DNA of 64,000 nt, taken from the IMG/VR virus record IMGVR_UViG_3300021959_006017, positions 1 through 64,000 of that record. One strand, 5' to 3'. Positions 8,963 through 18,500 of this stretch are shown here, one piece after another. The translations under genes and the position numbers were made by a program. The number at the start of each line of letters is the position of its first letter. The stretch's first letter is position 1. A model generated the notes under the pieces. The model was given only the letters and a program-made list of their open reading frames with translations, was not told the origin of the DNA and did no database searches. Source of the stretch: a virus.

Positions 8963-9796
8963 ATGGCAAGTTTAAGAGATTTACTAAACATAGAAACAGC
9001 AGCAGATCTAGCAGGACAAGCCGGCGCTGTACCTGGAAAACAATGGGTAGCACAGGCTACATGTCAGCAGTGTCAGTTTGACTCTTACGGTGACTGGTGT
9101 TGTAACGTGTTTATTGTTCCATCAGGTACATCAGAGATTATTTTCGATGTATGGGGCGGCGGTGGCGGCGGTGGCCGTTCAGCATGCTGTGGCGCAGGTG
9201 GACCAGGTGGATCCGGTGCTTGGGCACGTAGATGTATTAATAGTGAAGAGTTTGGCATAGGCGATTGTTATAGAGTTACAGTCGGTCGTGCTACTTACTG
9301 CTCACAAGATCAGACAGGATGCGCAGGTAACTATAGCTGTGTATGTAGTATTGAAAACGACTTTGTAAGAGTTTGTTCAGAAGGCGGCGGACGTGGATGC
9401 TGGTATTGTTTTGCAGATTGCTGTACAACTAATGCATACTGCACATGTGAGCAAAAATGTGCTTACGGTGGAGACATTAACGTAAAAGGACACCCAGGTT
9501 GTTTCTGGCACAGATGTTTAGAAGATCACTGCTATGACAAGATAGGTTTTGCTTATCCAGGCGGACTTAACAACAAATGTGGCGGCGTTGTTTGGACACA
9601 AGTATGCTGTAAATATGCACACGGCTCAGCACTACAAAACTATGCAATAGGTATACTTGGTAGTACTGCAGGAAGCCAATATTGCTGTAACGGTTATATG
9701 CCAGGAGTAGGCGGCGGAACAATGCCAACAGAAGACGGTGTATGTCGCTGTGGACTACAAGGTACACCAGGATTAGTAAGAGTAACATATAGATAA
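8963..9796 (+). CDS. Cys/Gly-rich protein 3 of a tandem trio
   Basis: 277 residues with about 30 cysteines. Same block order as the two genes upstream: MASLRDLL tag, VPSGTS...FDVWGGGGGGG, GPGGSGAW, then a Cys-dense region and a C-terminal G.CRCGL.GTPGLVRVTYR end. The NFCADGG block of its neighbours is replaced by VCSEGGGRGC. AGGA occurs just upstream of the ATG. Adjacent cysteine pairs (CC) recur seven times. I infer a third diversified copy of the same virion surface protein; I do not recognise a characterised homologue. Confidence 0.6.
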   Translation: MASLRDLLNIETAADLAGQAGAVPGKQWVAQATCQQCQFDSYGDWCCNVFIVPSGTSEIIFDVWGGGGGGGRSACCGAGGPGGSGAWARRCINSEEFGIGDCYRVTVGRATYCSQDQTGCAGNYSCVCSIENDFVRVCSEGGGRGCWYCFADCCTTNAYCTCEQKCAYGGDINVKGHPGCFWHRCLEDHCYDKIGFAYPGGLNNKCGGVVWTQVCCKYAHGSALQNYAIGILGSTAGSQYCCNGYMPGVGGGTMPTEDGVCRCGLQGTPGLVRVTYR

Positions 9797-9808
9797 GGTA
9801 AAAATAAA

Positions 9809-10684
9809 ATGGAAATTATAACAGAAGATTTTACATACAATGTTCCAGATAGTTACCTAAGTACTGCAACAACAGAAGGTAAAACTAACACTCTTACCTA
9901 TACAGGACCTAATGAAATATGGGTATTTGTTGATAAAGTTTCAGGAAAACTGGACTGGAGTATGCATGCACTTATTAACTTTGACGAAGGAATGCAAGAA
10001 ATAGCAATAACTCATGCAGGACAATATCATAAACCAATACTTGTTCATTTCGATCAAAATCCTTTGATTTGTTGGGCAATGTATGGCGATCTTGATTGGG
10101 ATTCTTTAGGAGAAAAAACGTTCACACTTGACGGAGAAACTGAGCCTTATTATAGACACCCTGATCCTTTACCACCACAACTGATTTATGATTATCCTTC
10201 TTTTGTATATTTGTTTGATAGCAGCACTTGGAAACAACCTTATCCTATGCAAACACCTAAACAAACACAGGACGATGTTGAAGGATATATAGCTGCATAC
10301 ATAGCAGATATTGAAAAACATATTGCTGACTCTAACAGTGGTTTAACAGCTGATCAAAAAACAACAATGACAGCAGCTAAAACTACAGCAGAAGGTATTG
10401 TAGCAAAATATGGTCCAGACGGAGCAAATGTTCCTTATTGGATGTGGCCACCTTGTCCTCCTACACCAGATTGGGATCCTAATATGGAAGAAGACACTGA
10501 TGTACCAGAAGCAGAACGTTGGGATTCAGCAGCTGATGGCTCAGAAGGTGCGGGTGCTGAAACTAACTATCAGCCAGAAAATAACGAACCTACTCCAGCA
10601 TCAGAAAGCGAAGCATTTCCTAACACAGATAGCCAGCAAACTGAAGCAGGTGAACTACCAGACGAAGACGCTCCAACAGAATAA
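9809..10684 (+). CDS. Uncharacterised acidic protein ending the fibre operon
   Basis: 291 residues, not recognised. The N-terminal ~140 residues are beta-rich with several Trp. A Pro/Tyr-rich link (residues ~110-150) is followed by a helix with Lys and Ala, a WMWPPCPPTPDWDP segment near residue 215, and a strongly acidic Glu/Pro/Ser/Thr tail of ~70 residues. It follows the Cys-rich trio by 12 bases and is closed by a strong terminator, so it belongs to the same transcript. The acidic disordered tail suggests an assembly or chaperone role for its neighbours; that is inference only. Confidence 0.55.
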   Translation: MEIITEDFTYNVPDSYLSTATTEGKTNTLTYTGPNEIWVFVDKVSGKLDWSMHALINFDEGMQEIAITHAGQYHKPILVHFDQNPLICWAMYGDLDWDSLGEKTFTLDGETEPYYRHPDPLPPQLIYDYPSFVYLFDSSTWKQPYPMQTPKQTQDDVEGYIAAYIADIEKHIADSNSGLTADQKTTMTAAKTTAEGIVAKYGPDGANVPYWMWPPCPPTPDWDPNMEEDTDVPEAERWDSAADGSEGAGAETNYQPENNEPTPASESEAFPNTDSQQTEAGELPDEDAPTE

Positions 10685-10691
10685 AATAGAT

Positions 10692-10723
10692 AAAAAAGGC
10701 TTCATTTCTAGAAGCCTTTTTTT
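10692..10723 (+). terminator. Rho-independent terminator
   Basis: GGCTTC (10698-10703) and GAAGCC (10711-10716) form a 6-bp stem, extended by an A-tract pairing with the T-run; 7-base loop; seven T follow. It closes the fibre/Cys-rich operon 8 bases after its last stop. Confidence 0.85.
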
Positions 10724-10744
10724 ATGGCTGGATTAAAGTGCGTA

Positions 10745-10752
10745 TATAAATA
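10745..10752 (+). promoter_or_regulatory. Late promoter TATAAATA, predicted leaderless
   Basis: Exact T4 consensus TATAAATA, followed by 5 bases (tttgc) and the ATG at 10758. With T4 spacing, transcription would begin at the A of the ATG. No SD is present. Confidence 0.65.
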
Positions 10753-10757
10753 TTTGC

Positions 10758-11345
10758 ATGGAAGATCCAAGAGATGAATATCGTATATTACCAAATCTTT
10801 TACCTAAATCCTATGCAGATCTTTTAGAAGCTGAACTTTCTAAAATACATTGGTATTGGTATCCAAGTGCTTCAGGAGATGTTGCTGTAGATCCCGATGA
10901 CAAAAATATTTTTGATTCTCCCCAAATGCAACATGTTTTTATTGAAGAAAATGAACCAATATCTCCGTATGCTTCTCTAATACAACCAGTAGTTTGGTTT
11001 TTAGAAAAAGAAATGCAAATGAGTATTAAAAATATTGTACGTGTAAAAGCAAATCTTTTAATGCCAGGTAGATCAAACTTAGATAACTATAATATTCCTC
11101 ATGTTGATTCTCCAAGCGACGATTATATTAGCATGGTTTATTATGTAAACAATGCAGACGGTGATACTAAAATATTTCACAAAACACTTGACGAAGGACA
11201 CAAAGACTTATATACTATAGCAGGCATTAGTCCTAAGAAAGGAAGAGCTGTAATGTTTAAATCAAATAGATTTCATGCAAGCACACCCCCGTTTAAAGCT
11301 GATAAAAGAATAGTATTAAACTTTGTATTACAACCAGGAACATAA
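10758..11345 (+). CDS. 2OG-Fe(II) oxygenase (prolyl-hydroxylase type)
   Basis: 195 residues. The C-terminal half has the double-stranded beta-helix signature: HVDSPSDDYISMVYYVN supplies the H-x-D iron ligands (His ~115, Asp ~117). Then GRAVMFKSNRFHAS supplies the distal His (~175), and an Arg in KRIVLNFV is placed for 2-oxoglutarate. Such enzymes hydroxylate proteins, sugars or bases using Fe(II), O2 and 2-oxoglutarate, and are frequent in marine T4-like phages. It heads a three-gene run with a GT9-like transferase and a carbamoyltransferase, suggesting glycan or nucleotide-sugar modification. The substrate is unknown. The start is set by a late box 5 bases upstream. Confidence 0.8.
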   Translation: MEDPRDEYRILPNLLPKSYADLLEAELSKIHWYWYPSASGDVAVDPDDKNIFDSPQMQHVFIEENEPISPYASLIQPVVWFLEKEMQMSIKNIVRVKANLLMPGRSNLDNYNIPHVDSPSDDYISMVYYVNNADGDTKIFHKTLDEGHKDLYTIAGISPKKGRAVMFKSNRFHASTPPFKADKRIVLNFVLQPGT

Positions 11346-11347
11346 AA

Positions 11348-12391
11348 ATGACAGATAGAGCAAAAGCCTTTTTTATTAATGGAGGTGCAGGCAGGGTGCT
11401 TGCTAGTATTCCAGCATTAGAAAAGTATTATGAAGAAACTAGCCAAGACTTTATTATTGTAGCAGAAGGCGGAATGGACCTCTATAAAGGTCATCCAATA
11501 CTACATGAACGTGCATATGATGTTTGGCATAAAGGAATATTCCAAGACAAAATTAAAAATATGGATGTAGTAACTCCAGAACCATACAGAGTGTGGGAGT
11601 ACTACAATCAAAAATGTAACCTACAACAAGGTTTTGATATAGAAATAAACGGTAAAGGTATAAGAGATCTTCCAAGACCTTTTATACATTTAACACAAGA
11701 AGAAAAAGTAAATGGTAAAGCATGCATTAAAGAGGTATTAGATAATGTAGGTTTTAATAAAACTATCGTATTCCAACCATTTGGAAGAGGCATAGGAGAA
11801 CACGCAGGGTTTTTAACAGATCCAAGTGGAAGAAGTTTTGAATATGCAAATATAATAAGCATTGTGAAGAAGTTACAAGAAAAAGAGTTTGCAGTTATTT
11901 TAATGAGTGAACTAAACTTAGACTTCCAAAAAGAAGGAACGCCGAAACCTGTTGCACAGCCAAGTGGAATAGGTTTAAAGCAGTGGGCAGCTATTATTGC
12001 CGAAGCAGACTATTTCTTAGGCTGCGATAGTGTGGGACAACATATTGCACACAGTTTAAATAAACCTGCTACAGTAGTAACTGGTAGCACTTTTGCTGAA
12101 AATGTTAGTTTTTTAGATGATGAAAAGTTTGATATTCAAGACATGGGAGAAAGTAAAAGAAAATATGATCCTATTAGAATAGTACCAGACGAAGTTGTTG
12201 CAAAAAACAACGATGGTATAATGGCTATGAATGGTCCCATTGAAGACGAGATTATTAAAAACTTAATAAAAAACTTTGAAAAATATGTAAAAAAAGAAAC
12301 TACAGTAAAAAAGAAAGTTTCTGAACTTACTAACAAAACAAACAATACAGCACCTAAGCTGGTGCCTGGTTTATCACCTATTAAGGAATAA
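11348..12391 (+). CDS. GT9-like (heptosyltransferase-type) glycosyltransferase
   Basis: 347 residues. The diagnostic part is residues ~210-240: GIGLKQWAAIIAEADYFLGCDSVGQHIAHSLN followed by KPATVVTGST. This matches the GT9 pattern in which an Asp-Ser plus a His-(I/L)-A helix bind the ADP-sugar before a KP..V loop. GT9 enzymes (WaaC/WaaF) transfer heptose from ADP-heptose to LPS inner core, and this phage also encodes ADP-heptose synthesis at 21357-24960. The N-terminal acceptor half is divergent, and the C-terminal ~60 residues are Lys-rich and low in complexity. The 2-base gap from the oxygenase implies co-transcription. Specificity is inferred. Confidence 0.7.
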   Translation: MTDRAKAFFINGGAGRVLASIPALEKYYEETSQDFIIVAEGGMDLYKGHPILHERAYDVWHKGIFQDKIKNMDVVTPEPYRVWEYYNQKCNLQQGFDIEINGKGIRDLPRPFIHLTQEEKVNGKACIKEVLDNVGFNKTIVFQPFGRGIGEHAGFLTDPSGRSFEYANIISIVKKLQEKEFAVILMSELNLDFQKEGTPKPVAQPSGIGLKQWAAIIAEADYFLGCDSVGQHIAHSLNKPATVVTGSTFAENVSFLDDEKFDIQDMGESKRKYDPIRIVPDEVVAKNNDGIMAMNGPIEDEIIKNLIKNFEKYVKKETTVKKKVSELTNKTNNTAPKLVPGLSPIKE

Positions 12392-12393
12392 AA

Positions 12394-14187
12394 ATGAGCG
12401 AAGAAAATAAAGACATTTGGATTGCAGGTATTACAAGAGGACATAATGGAGGTGTCTGTTTATTAAAAAACGGCGAAGTTATATTTGCTACTGAAGAAGA
12501 ACGTTATTCTCGGTACAAGTATGATGGCGGACCACTAGCTAGTATGCTTAAAATTAAAGAATATACAGATAAACTTGATTATATAGTTGTTGCTCACACG
12601 CAAAGTTTAAAAGATACAGCAGGTATTATTGATTTCTCAGGCGATGACATGTATACTGGTTGGGCAAGAAAGTTAGGCCTTATAGAAAGAAAGAATGTAG
12701 ATTTAAGAAATCACCCACAAGTAATGGATCTAAGCCACATGCATCATAGACTACATGCTGCTTGTGCTTTTTATAGATCTGGATTTGACGAAGCAGTAGC
12801 CGTTATTGTTGATGGCGCCGGTACTTTTATTCCAATGCAAATAAATGAGAATGAACATGCATACGGATTTGAAGTTGAAAGTTTATTCGACTGTTCTTAT
12901 CCTGCAAACTTTGCTACTTTATTTAAAAGTATAGGACTTAAAAATGGCGGAGTTCGTACTCAAATAGATAATGTAGAAACTTTTGGAGAAGAATACGAAA
13001 GCGTTATACATGATAGAGCAGGTATTGTTAAAGTGTATGAAGCTGTTACTGAGTTTTGTGGATTTCCTGCTATTGAAGCAGGTAAAACTATGGGACTATT
13101 TCCGTACGGTGAACCTAACGAAAATATTCCACCGTTGTTTGAAAAAGGCGGTCGTGTTAGATTAAGTAATAGAAATGTTATTATACCAACGTATCCTAAC
13201 TCTGCACTAGTAAACTTTCAACAATATGATGAACTAAAAGACGGTTTAGCAAGTGACTTAACTAAGTTACAAAATCGCAGAGATCTAGCATATGCTGTCC
13301 AGACACAATCACAAGATCAGGTTGTAGAATATATTCGTCAGGCTGTTGCAATGAGTGGTAAAAAGAATGTTGTTATTTCAGGCGGCTATGGATTAAACTG
13401 TGTTGCTAACTATCATTACTTAGAAGCACTCAAAGACGAAGATATTAACATATATGTAGAACCTGTTAGTAATGATGCAGGCACAGCTATAGGTGGTGCA
13501 CTAATGACATATTACCATTTGTCTGAAAGCACTGAAAATAAAGGTATTAACCATAACTTATATTTAGGTATTCCTTATACTTATGAAATAGACGAGATTG
13601 AATCATTAGCACAAGAATACGGAGCAACAGTAACAGATGCTACAAATGAAGATGTAGTTGATTTAATCACTAGTAAAAACATTGTAAGTGTATTCCAAGG
13701 AGGATCAGAATCAGGACCTAGAGCACTTGGTAACAGAAGTATACTTTATGATCCAACAGATCCAGATGGAAAAGATTTTGTTAATACTGTAAAACGCAGA
13801 GAATACTTCCGTCCGTTTGCTGGTAGTATCCTTGAAGAAGATGTACACGAATGGTTTGATTTACGTGGTATGGAAAGCTCACCTACAATGATGTATGCTG
13901 TAAACTGTCAGCCAGGCATTGAAGAAAAGATTCCTGCTATTATTCATGTAGACGGTACTTGTCGTATACAAACTGTTAATAGAGAACAAAATGCAAACTA
14001 TTATGATTTGATTAAAGCCTTTAAAGAAAAGACAGGCTGTCCGATTATCTTTAATACTAGCTTTAACTTAGGCGGTGAACCATTAGTAGAAACACTAGAA
14101 GATGCATTTTGGACACTACAGCAAAGTGATATTGAATACTGTTATCTTCCAGAATATGGTAAGTTGTTGTCAATCAAAAACGCATAA
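12394..14187 (+). CDS. O-carbamoyltransferase, NodU/CmcH/TobZ family
   Basis: 597 residues, near the family length. The N-terminal YrdC-independent Kae1-like domain starts GITRGHNGGVCLLKNGEV and EEERYSR, and contains the metal-binding HMHHRLHAA (~residues 110-119) and a VDGAG phosphate loop. The C-terminal domain carries the signature FQGGSESGPRALGNRS near residue 435 and a RPFAGSI segment. These enzymes transfer a carbamoyl group from carbamoyl phosphate via carbamoyl-adenylate to sugar hydroxyls. It lies 2 bases after the GT9-like gene, so the pair probably makes and decorates one glycan. Similar genes occur in marine T4-like phages. The acceptor is unknown. Confidence 0.88.
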   Translation: MSEENKDIWIAGITRGHNGGVCLLKNGEVIFATEEERYSRYKYDGGPLASMLKIKEYTDKLDYIVVAHTQSLKDTAGIIDFSGDDMYTGWARKLGLIERKNVDLRNHPQVMDLSHMHHRLHAACAFYRSGFDEAVAVIVDGAGTFIPMQINENEHAYGFEVESLFDCSYPANFATLFKSIGLKNGGVRTQIDNVETFGEEYESVIHDRAGIVKVYEAVTEFCGFPAIEAGKTMGLFPYGEPNENIPPLFEKGGRVRLSNRNVIIPTYPNSALVNFQQYDELKDGLASDLTKLQNRRDLAYAVQTQSQDQVVEYIRQAVAMSGKKNVVISGGYGLNCVANYHYLEALKDEDINIYVEPVSNDAGTAIGGALMTYYHLSESTENKGINHNLYLGIPYTYEIDEIESLAQEYGATVTDATNEDVVDLITSKNIVSVFQGGSESGPRALGNRSILYDPTDPDGKDFVNTVKRREYFRPFAGSILEEDVHEWFDLRGMESSPTMMYAVNCQPGIEEKIPAIIHVDGTCRIQTVNREQNANYYDLIKAFKEKTGCPIIFNTSFNLGGEPLVETLEDAFWTLQQSDIEYCYLPEYGKLLSIKNA

Positions 14188-14190
14188 ATA
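14184..14190 (+). promoter_or_regulatory. T4-type late promoter box
   Basis: CATAAATAC overlapping the carbamoyltransferase stop; leader with GGAG at 14203-14206 before the ATG at 14212. Confidence 0.55.
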
Positions 14191-14211
14191 CTCTGTAAGT
14201 TCGGAGTTGAG

Positions 14212-14607
14212 ATGAATATTGATGACTATTTAACTAATGGATTAAATGACACACTTCTTGTAAAAAACAACGGAGGGTTTAGTCATAACGGTCCTTGGAA
14301 AAATTTGCAGAGTGATACTCTAGTTGATAGATATTATATTGGAGATATAAGTTCTGCAGAATATACTATTAGTATTGATTTAAACTCTGATAACAAAGAA
14401 ATCTTTAAATGTTTAGTTACGAGCAGTTTAAACGAAGCAAAAGTAGTAGTGTTTGCTCGTAACTATACAAACAATAGCCTTGCTGAAGTTTATGCTTTAG
14501 TAAACAATCAATATGTAGAACTTTACATTAACCCTAAAAACGATGCATTTAAAGCATCGAGATTTATTCACACAGCACAATACTTTCACAATCTTCATCA
14601 ACTCTAA
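14212..14607 (+). CDS. Uncharacterised small virion-type protein
   Basis: 131 residues, not recognised. Alternating beta strands (YTISIDLNSDN, FKCLVTSS, KVVVFARNY, AEVYALVNNQYVELYI) suggest a compact beta-sandwich; the C-terminus is His/Phe/Gln-rich. It has a GGAG SD 5 bases from the ATG and a late promoter, and is followed by two fibre/baseplate-like genes, each also late. I infer a structural or assembly role from position. No catalytic or membrane motif is visible. Confidence 0.55.
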   Translation: MNIDDYLTNGLNDTLLVKNNGGFSHNGPWKNLQSDTLVDRYYIGDISSAEYTISIDLNSDNKEIFKCLVTSSLNEAKVVVFARNYTNNSLAEVYALVNNQYVELYINPKNDAFKASRFIHTAQYFHNLHQL

Positions 14608-14624
14608 GTAAGTATTTGATTCTG

Positions 14625-14631
14625 ATAAATA
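14625..14631 (+). promoter_or_regulatory. T4-type late promoter box
   Basis: GATAAATAC; leader includes GGAG at 14640-14643 ahead of the ATG at 14650. Confidence 0.55.
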
Positions 14632-14649
14632 CAATAGTTGGAGTATGAG

Positions 14650-15543
14650 ATGAAGAAAGCCGCCAATACAGCATTTGAGTCAGATTATGGATTTAAAAGT
14701 CCTAGTTTCAGTGTAGATGCGCTTGGTAATATTATTGCAAATAGCATTAGTACCACAGAACCCATTGGCAGTGGAGCTGATGGAAGTTCGGGTATTTCAA
14801 ACTTTATTGTAACAGAAAATTTAAGCAACACAGCGTTTTTGTTTACTGGTAATGATTCTCCAAATCCAACAATACAGTTACAAAGAGGAACAACTTATAC
14901 CTTTGATTTACAACTTGAAGATCTAGAACTATTTATATATGAATCGGATGGTTCTACACCTTATCAAAATATTTTAGATGATCAAGGAAACACAGGGTTA
15001 TTAGCACAAGGTAAAAAAACTGGTCTAATACAAATAACTATTACAAGTTCCACAACAAATCCGTTAATATATAAAGACGATTCGGGTGATGTTACAGGAC
15101 AGTTTGAGGTAGTTAATCCTACTGGCGTGTTTGGTGGTCTATCAGTTACAAATACAACGCAATCAACAGGTATTGGAACAGGTTCTCTACAAGTATCCGG
15201 CGGCGCAAGCATTGCCAAAGATTTATATCTAGGCGGAAGTTTAATTTTAGATAGCACTGGCGATGTAAAGTTTGATAGTGCTTCTAATCTTACACTTGGA
15301 GCAGTTAACAAGGTTATTATAGTTATTAATGGCAATAAGCTAGGAGAGATAACTAGCGAAGGTATAGAAACACCGATAGCAAATACAACAATAGATAATA
15401 CTGTGATAGGATCTGCAACACCAACAACAGCAACATTTACCAATGCTGATGTCACAGAAGTTCCAACTACGGTAAATAATGTAACAAACAAAGCATATGT
15501 AGATCAGCAAGATATTGCATTAACAATAGCACTTGGAAGTTAA
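14650..15543 (+). CDS. Tail-fibre/baseplate-type virion protein
   Basis: 298 residues. ATG 14650 is preferred over the in-frame TTG at 14638 because GGAG sits 6 bases before it. The C-terminal half has fibre-type motifs: a LQVSGGASIAKDLYLGGSL segment (near-universal in phage fibre shafts that string variable beta modules), then NATFTNADV... ending in VNNVTNKAYVDQQD, a common collar motif of T4-like short fibre and baseplate proteins. The N-terminal part contains a cupredoxin-like strand set (TIQLQRGTTYTFDLQ). It lies 3 bases before the 1937-residue gene, and both probably belong to one appendage. Confidence 0.65.
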   Translation: MKKAANTAFESDYGFKSPSFSVDALGNIIANSISTTEPIGSGADGSSGISNFIVTENLSNTAFLFTGNDSPNPTIQLQRGTTYTFDLQLEDLELFIYESDGSTPYQNILDDQGNTGLLAQGKKTGLIQITITSSTTNPLIYKDDSGDVTGQFEVVNPTGVFGGLSVTNTTQSTGIGTGSLQVSGGASIAKDLYLGGSLILDSTGDVKFDSASNLTLGAVNKVIIVINGNKLGEITSEGIETPIANTTIDNTVIGSATPTTATFTNADVTEVPTTVNNVTNKAYVDQQDIALTIALGS

Positions 15544-15546
15544 TAA

Positions 15547-18500
15547 ATGGCAAAAAGAAAAATAGATAATTATGTTTTTAGTCCAGGAATGTCCTACAAA
15601 GACAATCTTGTTCCTAATGCGTATTCACTTATAGACAGTAATACAAACTATATTATTGCAGAAGCAATATCATGGATACAGCAAGAAATAGATGCAGATA
15701 ATGCACCGTTTATAGGGTACACTTACAACCAATCCAAGTGCGAAAGAGATATTGGTTTTATACTAAGTAGTTACAAGAATGATCTACGCTATGGCGGCAA
15801 CGAAAAAACAAGATTATATGCCCAAAAGTATTGGGAAGGTTCTGTATCTCAGTTAGACGGTGATAGACAGCCCGAGGTAGTAACTCATACTTACATTAAA
15901 AATCTTATCAATAACTATATTCTAACAAATACGGCATTTACAAGTTTAAGCGACGAAACCCAAGTTATTGATACAACAAAAACAGCAGAAGCAAGTGCAT
16001 CTACTACAATAACTACGCTTTCAACATTTTTAGTTGATGTTATAGAAAACGGATTAGGACAGCTTCCAACACTTGATCCTAATACATTTGGTTATGTTAA
16101 GATGCAAGGAAAGTATAATCTTTCTGATATACTTCTTATTACTAACAATACAACCAATGACGTTATATTCAACTTTACTAACAACGACACTGGTGCAGTT
16201 ATTGAAGTCAAAGACGCACAGACTGTAGATAACTCACAAGACGTTGACTTTCCAAAGTACCTACAAACAACAGACGGCGTTACAACTCTAAAGCTAAATG
16301 CAAGCACTGCTTCGCAATCTGCAGATGATGATTTACAAATATTTGTTGAATACACAGAAAACGGAAAAAGTTTAACTGTAACTAGACCGTACGACTTTGG
16401 TACAGATGCTATTGAACGTATGCGTGTTGCACCTGCACTATCAATGCTTGACGCTGACTTTGAGTACGGACTACAGCCTACCAAATGGTCTGCTATCGGT
16501 ATGATGCGCGGCTATCCTAGTATTTATGAAGTCCCAGGATCTGAACTAAATGTATCATCTGTAACTACTGATGCATCAGCAGGTACAGGCGGAGTAGGTC
16601 AAAGTTTAGTAACAGTGAACACTGTTTCACCACATGGATTTACTCCAGGCAAGCCTATAACAATCAAAGCACTAGAAAATAGTGTAGCGGGAGCATCAAG
16701 AGCAGAAGGTAGTTTTGTAATTGTTGAAACACCTAGTACACGATCCTTTAGATATTATGCAAAAGCAAAAGTAGGCACAACAAGCGGCGAAGTACTTAGT
16801 ACAACATATACTCAGCTTCGCGCAGCAGGATTTTATACTGGTTCAAATATAAGTTCAAACCCTGTGTTTACTGTTGAAAGTAATGGTTTTAGCGGAACGA
16901 TGGTTGCAGAACTAACTGTTCCAACAGGTGAAACAAGAATACCATATGATGGAAACACCCCAGAACTAGGTGCTCCACTAGTACATGCTGGCGGAAATAT
17001 CCCAACAGGTTCTCAGGTTACTCAATCTATTACACAATCGTCAGGCGGCGGTACATATTTAACAGCAGGTATTGCACAAGATATTTCTAATGGTTCGAAT
17101 ACATTTACAGTTACAGATGCAACAGGTATTATCACAGATTTAGCTATTGATAGAGGTGACGGTGTTGCAGCATTTATAACAAACATTATAGGTGAAGATA
17201 TTACAATAAGTGATAACTTCACAAGAGATATTTCAGGTACTACTGTTACCTATAGCGGTGTATCAGCAGCTCCAGAAACTGGCGTTGGTTTTAATGCAAA
17301 GTTTGATGTATCATGGACCGGAGGTACATATACTGTAGCAGTTGGCGCAGGCATAAATGACGCAGGTGAAGCATACGAGGTTGGGGATAAAATACGCATA
17401 TTAGGTAGCGATGTAGGCGGGTTTAGTCCCGATAATGATATTATTATTACAGTTGACGGAATATTTAGCTTAGGTTCTATTAATGCACTTACAGCAACAG
17501 GTACAGCATTTGATGGAACTGGTAATTTACCAGGAGAACAACCTCCTGTTGAAGGTGGATTAGGTTTTGGTTCAATATTTGATGTTACATATACTGATAA
17601 TACATATGGTAGTGTTACTATAGATACATCGGGCGAATCATATACTGCAAATGATGTTATTGTTATTGATGGTAATAACTTTCTTGGAGGCTCATCAGGA
17701 ACAAATGATGCAACAGTTAAAGTAACAACAGTTGACGGATCAGGAGGTATTACTGCTGCAACAGTAACAGGTACAGCACCGAATGCAAGTGTAAACTATG
17801 GTGTTGATAACGTTGATATTACATACGTATATAGCGGAACAACTGGTTCGGGTGCAGAGTTTACTGTAACTAGAAACGGTACTGTGTATAGTGCTTCTAT
17901 TGATGTTGCAGGTTCAAACTATTTGCCTACAGAAACATTTACTATTGACGGTGCAAACTTAGGTGGTGTAACAACAACTAACGATTGTATTATTACAGTT
18001 GATAATGTCGGCGGATCTGGCGAAATATCTGCAGTTAGTGTTTCAGGTACAGCAGCTAACACAGATACAAAGTTAGCTGTTTCAGGCACAAACTTGTCAG
18101 GTACAGGGGCTATATTTACAATAGATATTGCAGCTGGAGTATATTCTGTAACTATTGATGATGGTGGTTTTGATTACGCAACAAACCAAACTTTTGTTAT
18201 AGAAGGTACATCTTTAGGAGGCACTACACCTACAAACGATGCAACTATTACAGTTAGTACAGTAGATGCTAGTGGAACTATTACAGGAGCAACTATAGCT
18301 GGTACAGCTATAACAGATACAGGTAGTGTAACTTCAGTTGGAGGTACTAACGAGTTACCTGAAGGAGACGGTGCAACATTTGATGTTGTTAGATCAGCAA
18401 GTGCATATTCTGTAACTGTTATTGACCAAGGTACACTGTATACCAACGGCAATAGAATGATTATTACAGGAGACCTCCTTGGTGGACAATCTCCATTACA

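Noticed and set aside
14982-15491. Minus-strand 169-residue ORF
   Set aside because: Antisense to the fibre-like gene at 14650; Val/Thr/Pro-rich composition is typical of reading a Thr/Asn-rich fibre gene backwards, and there is no SD or promoter.
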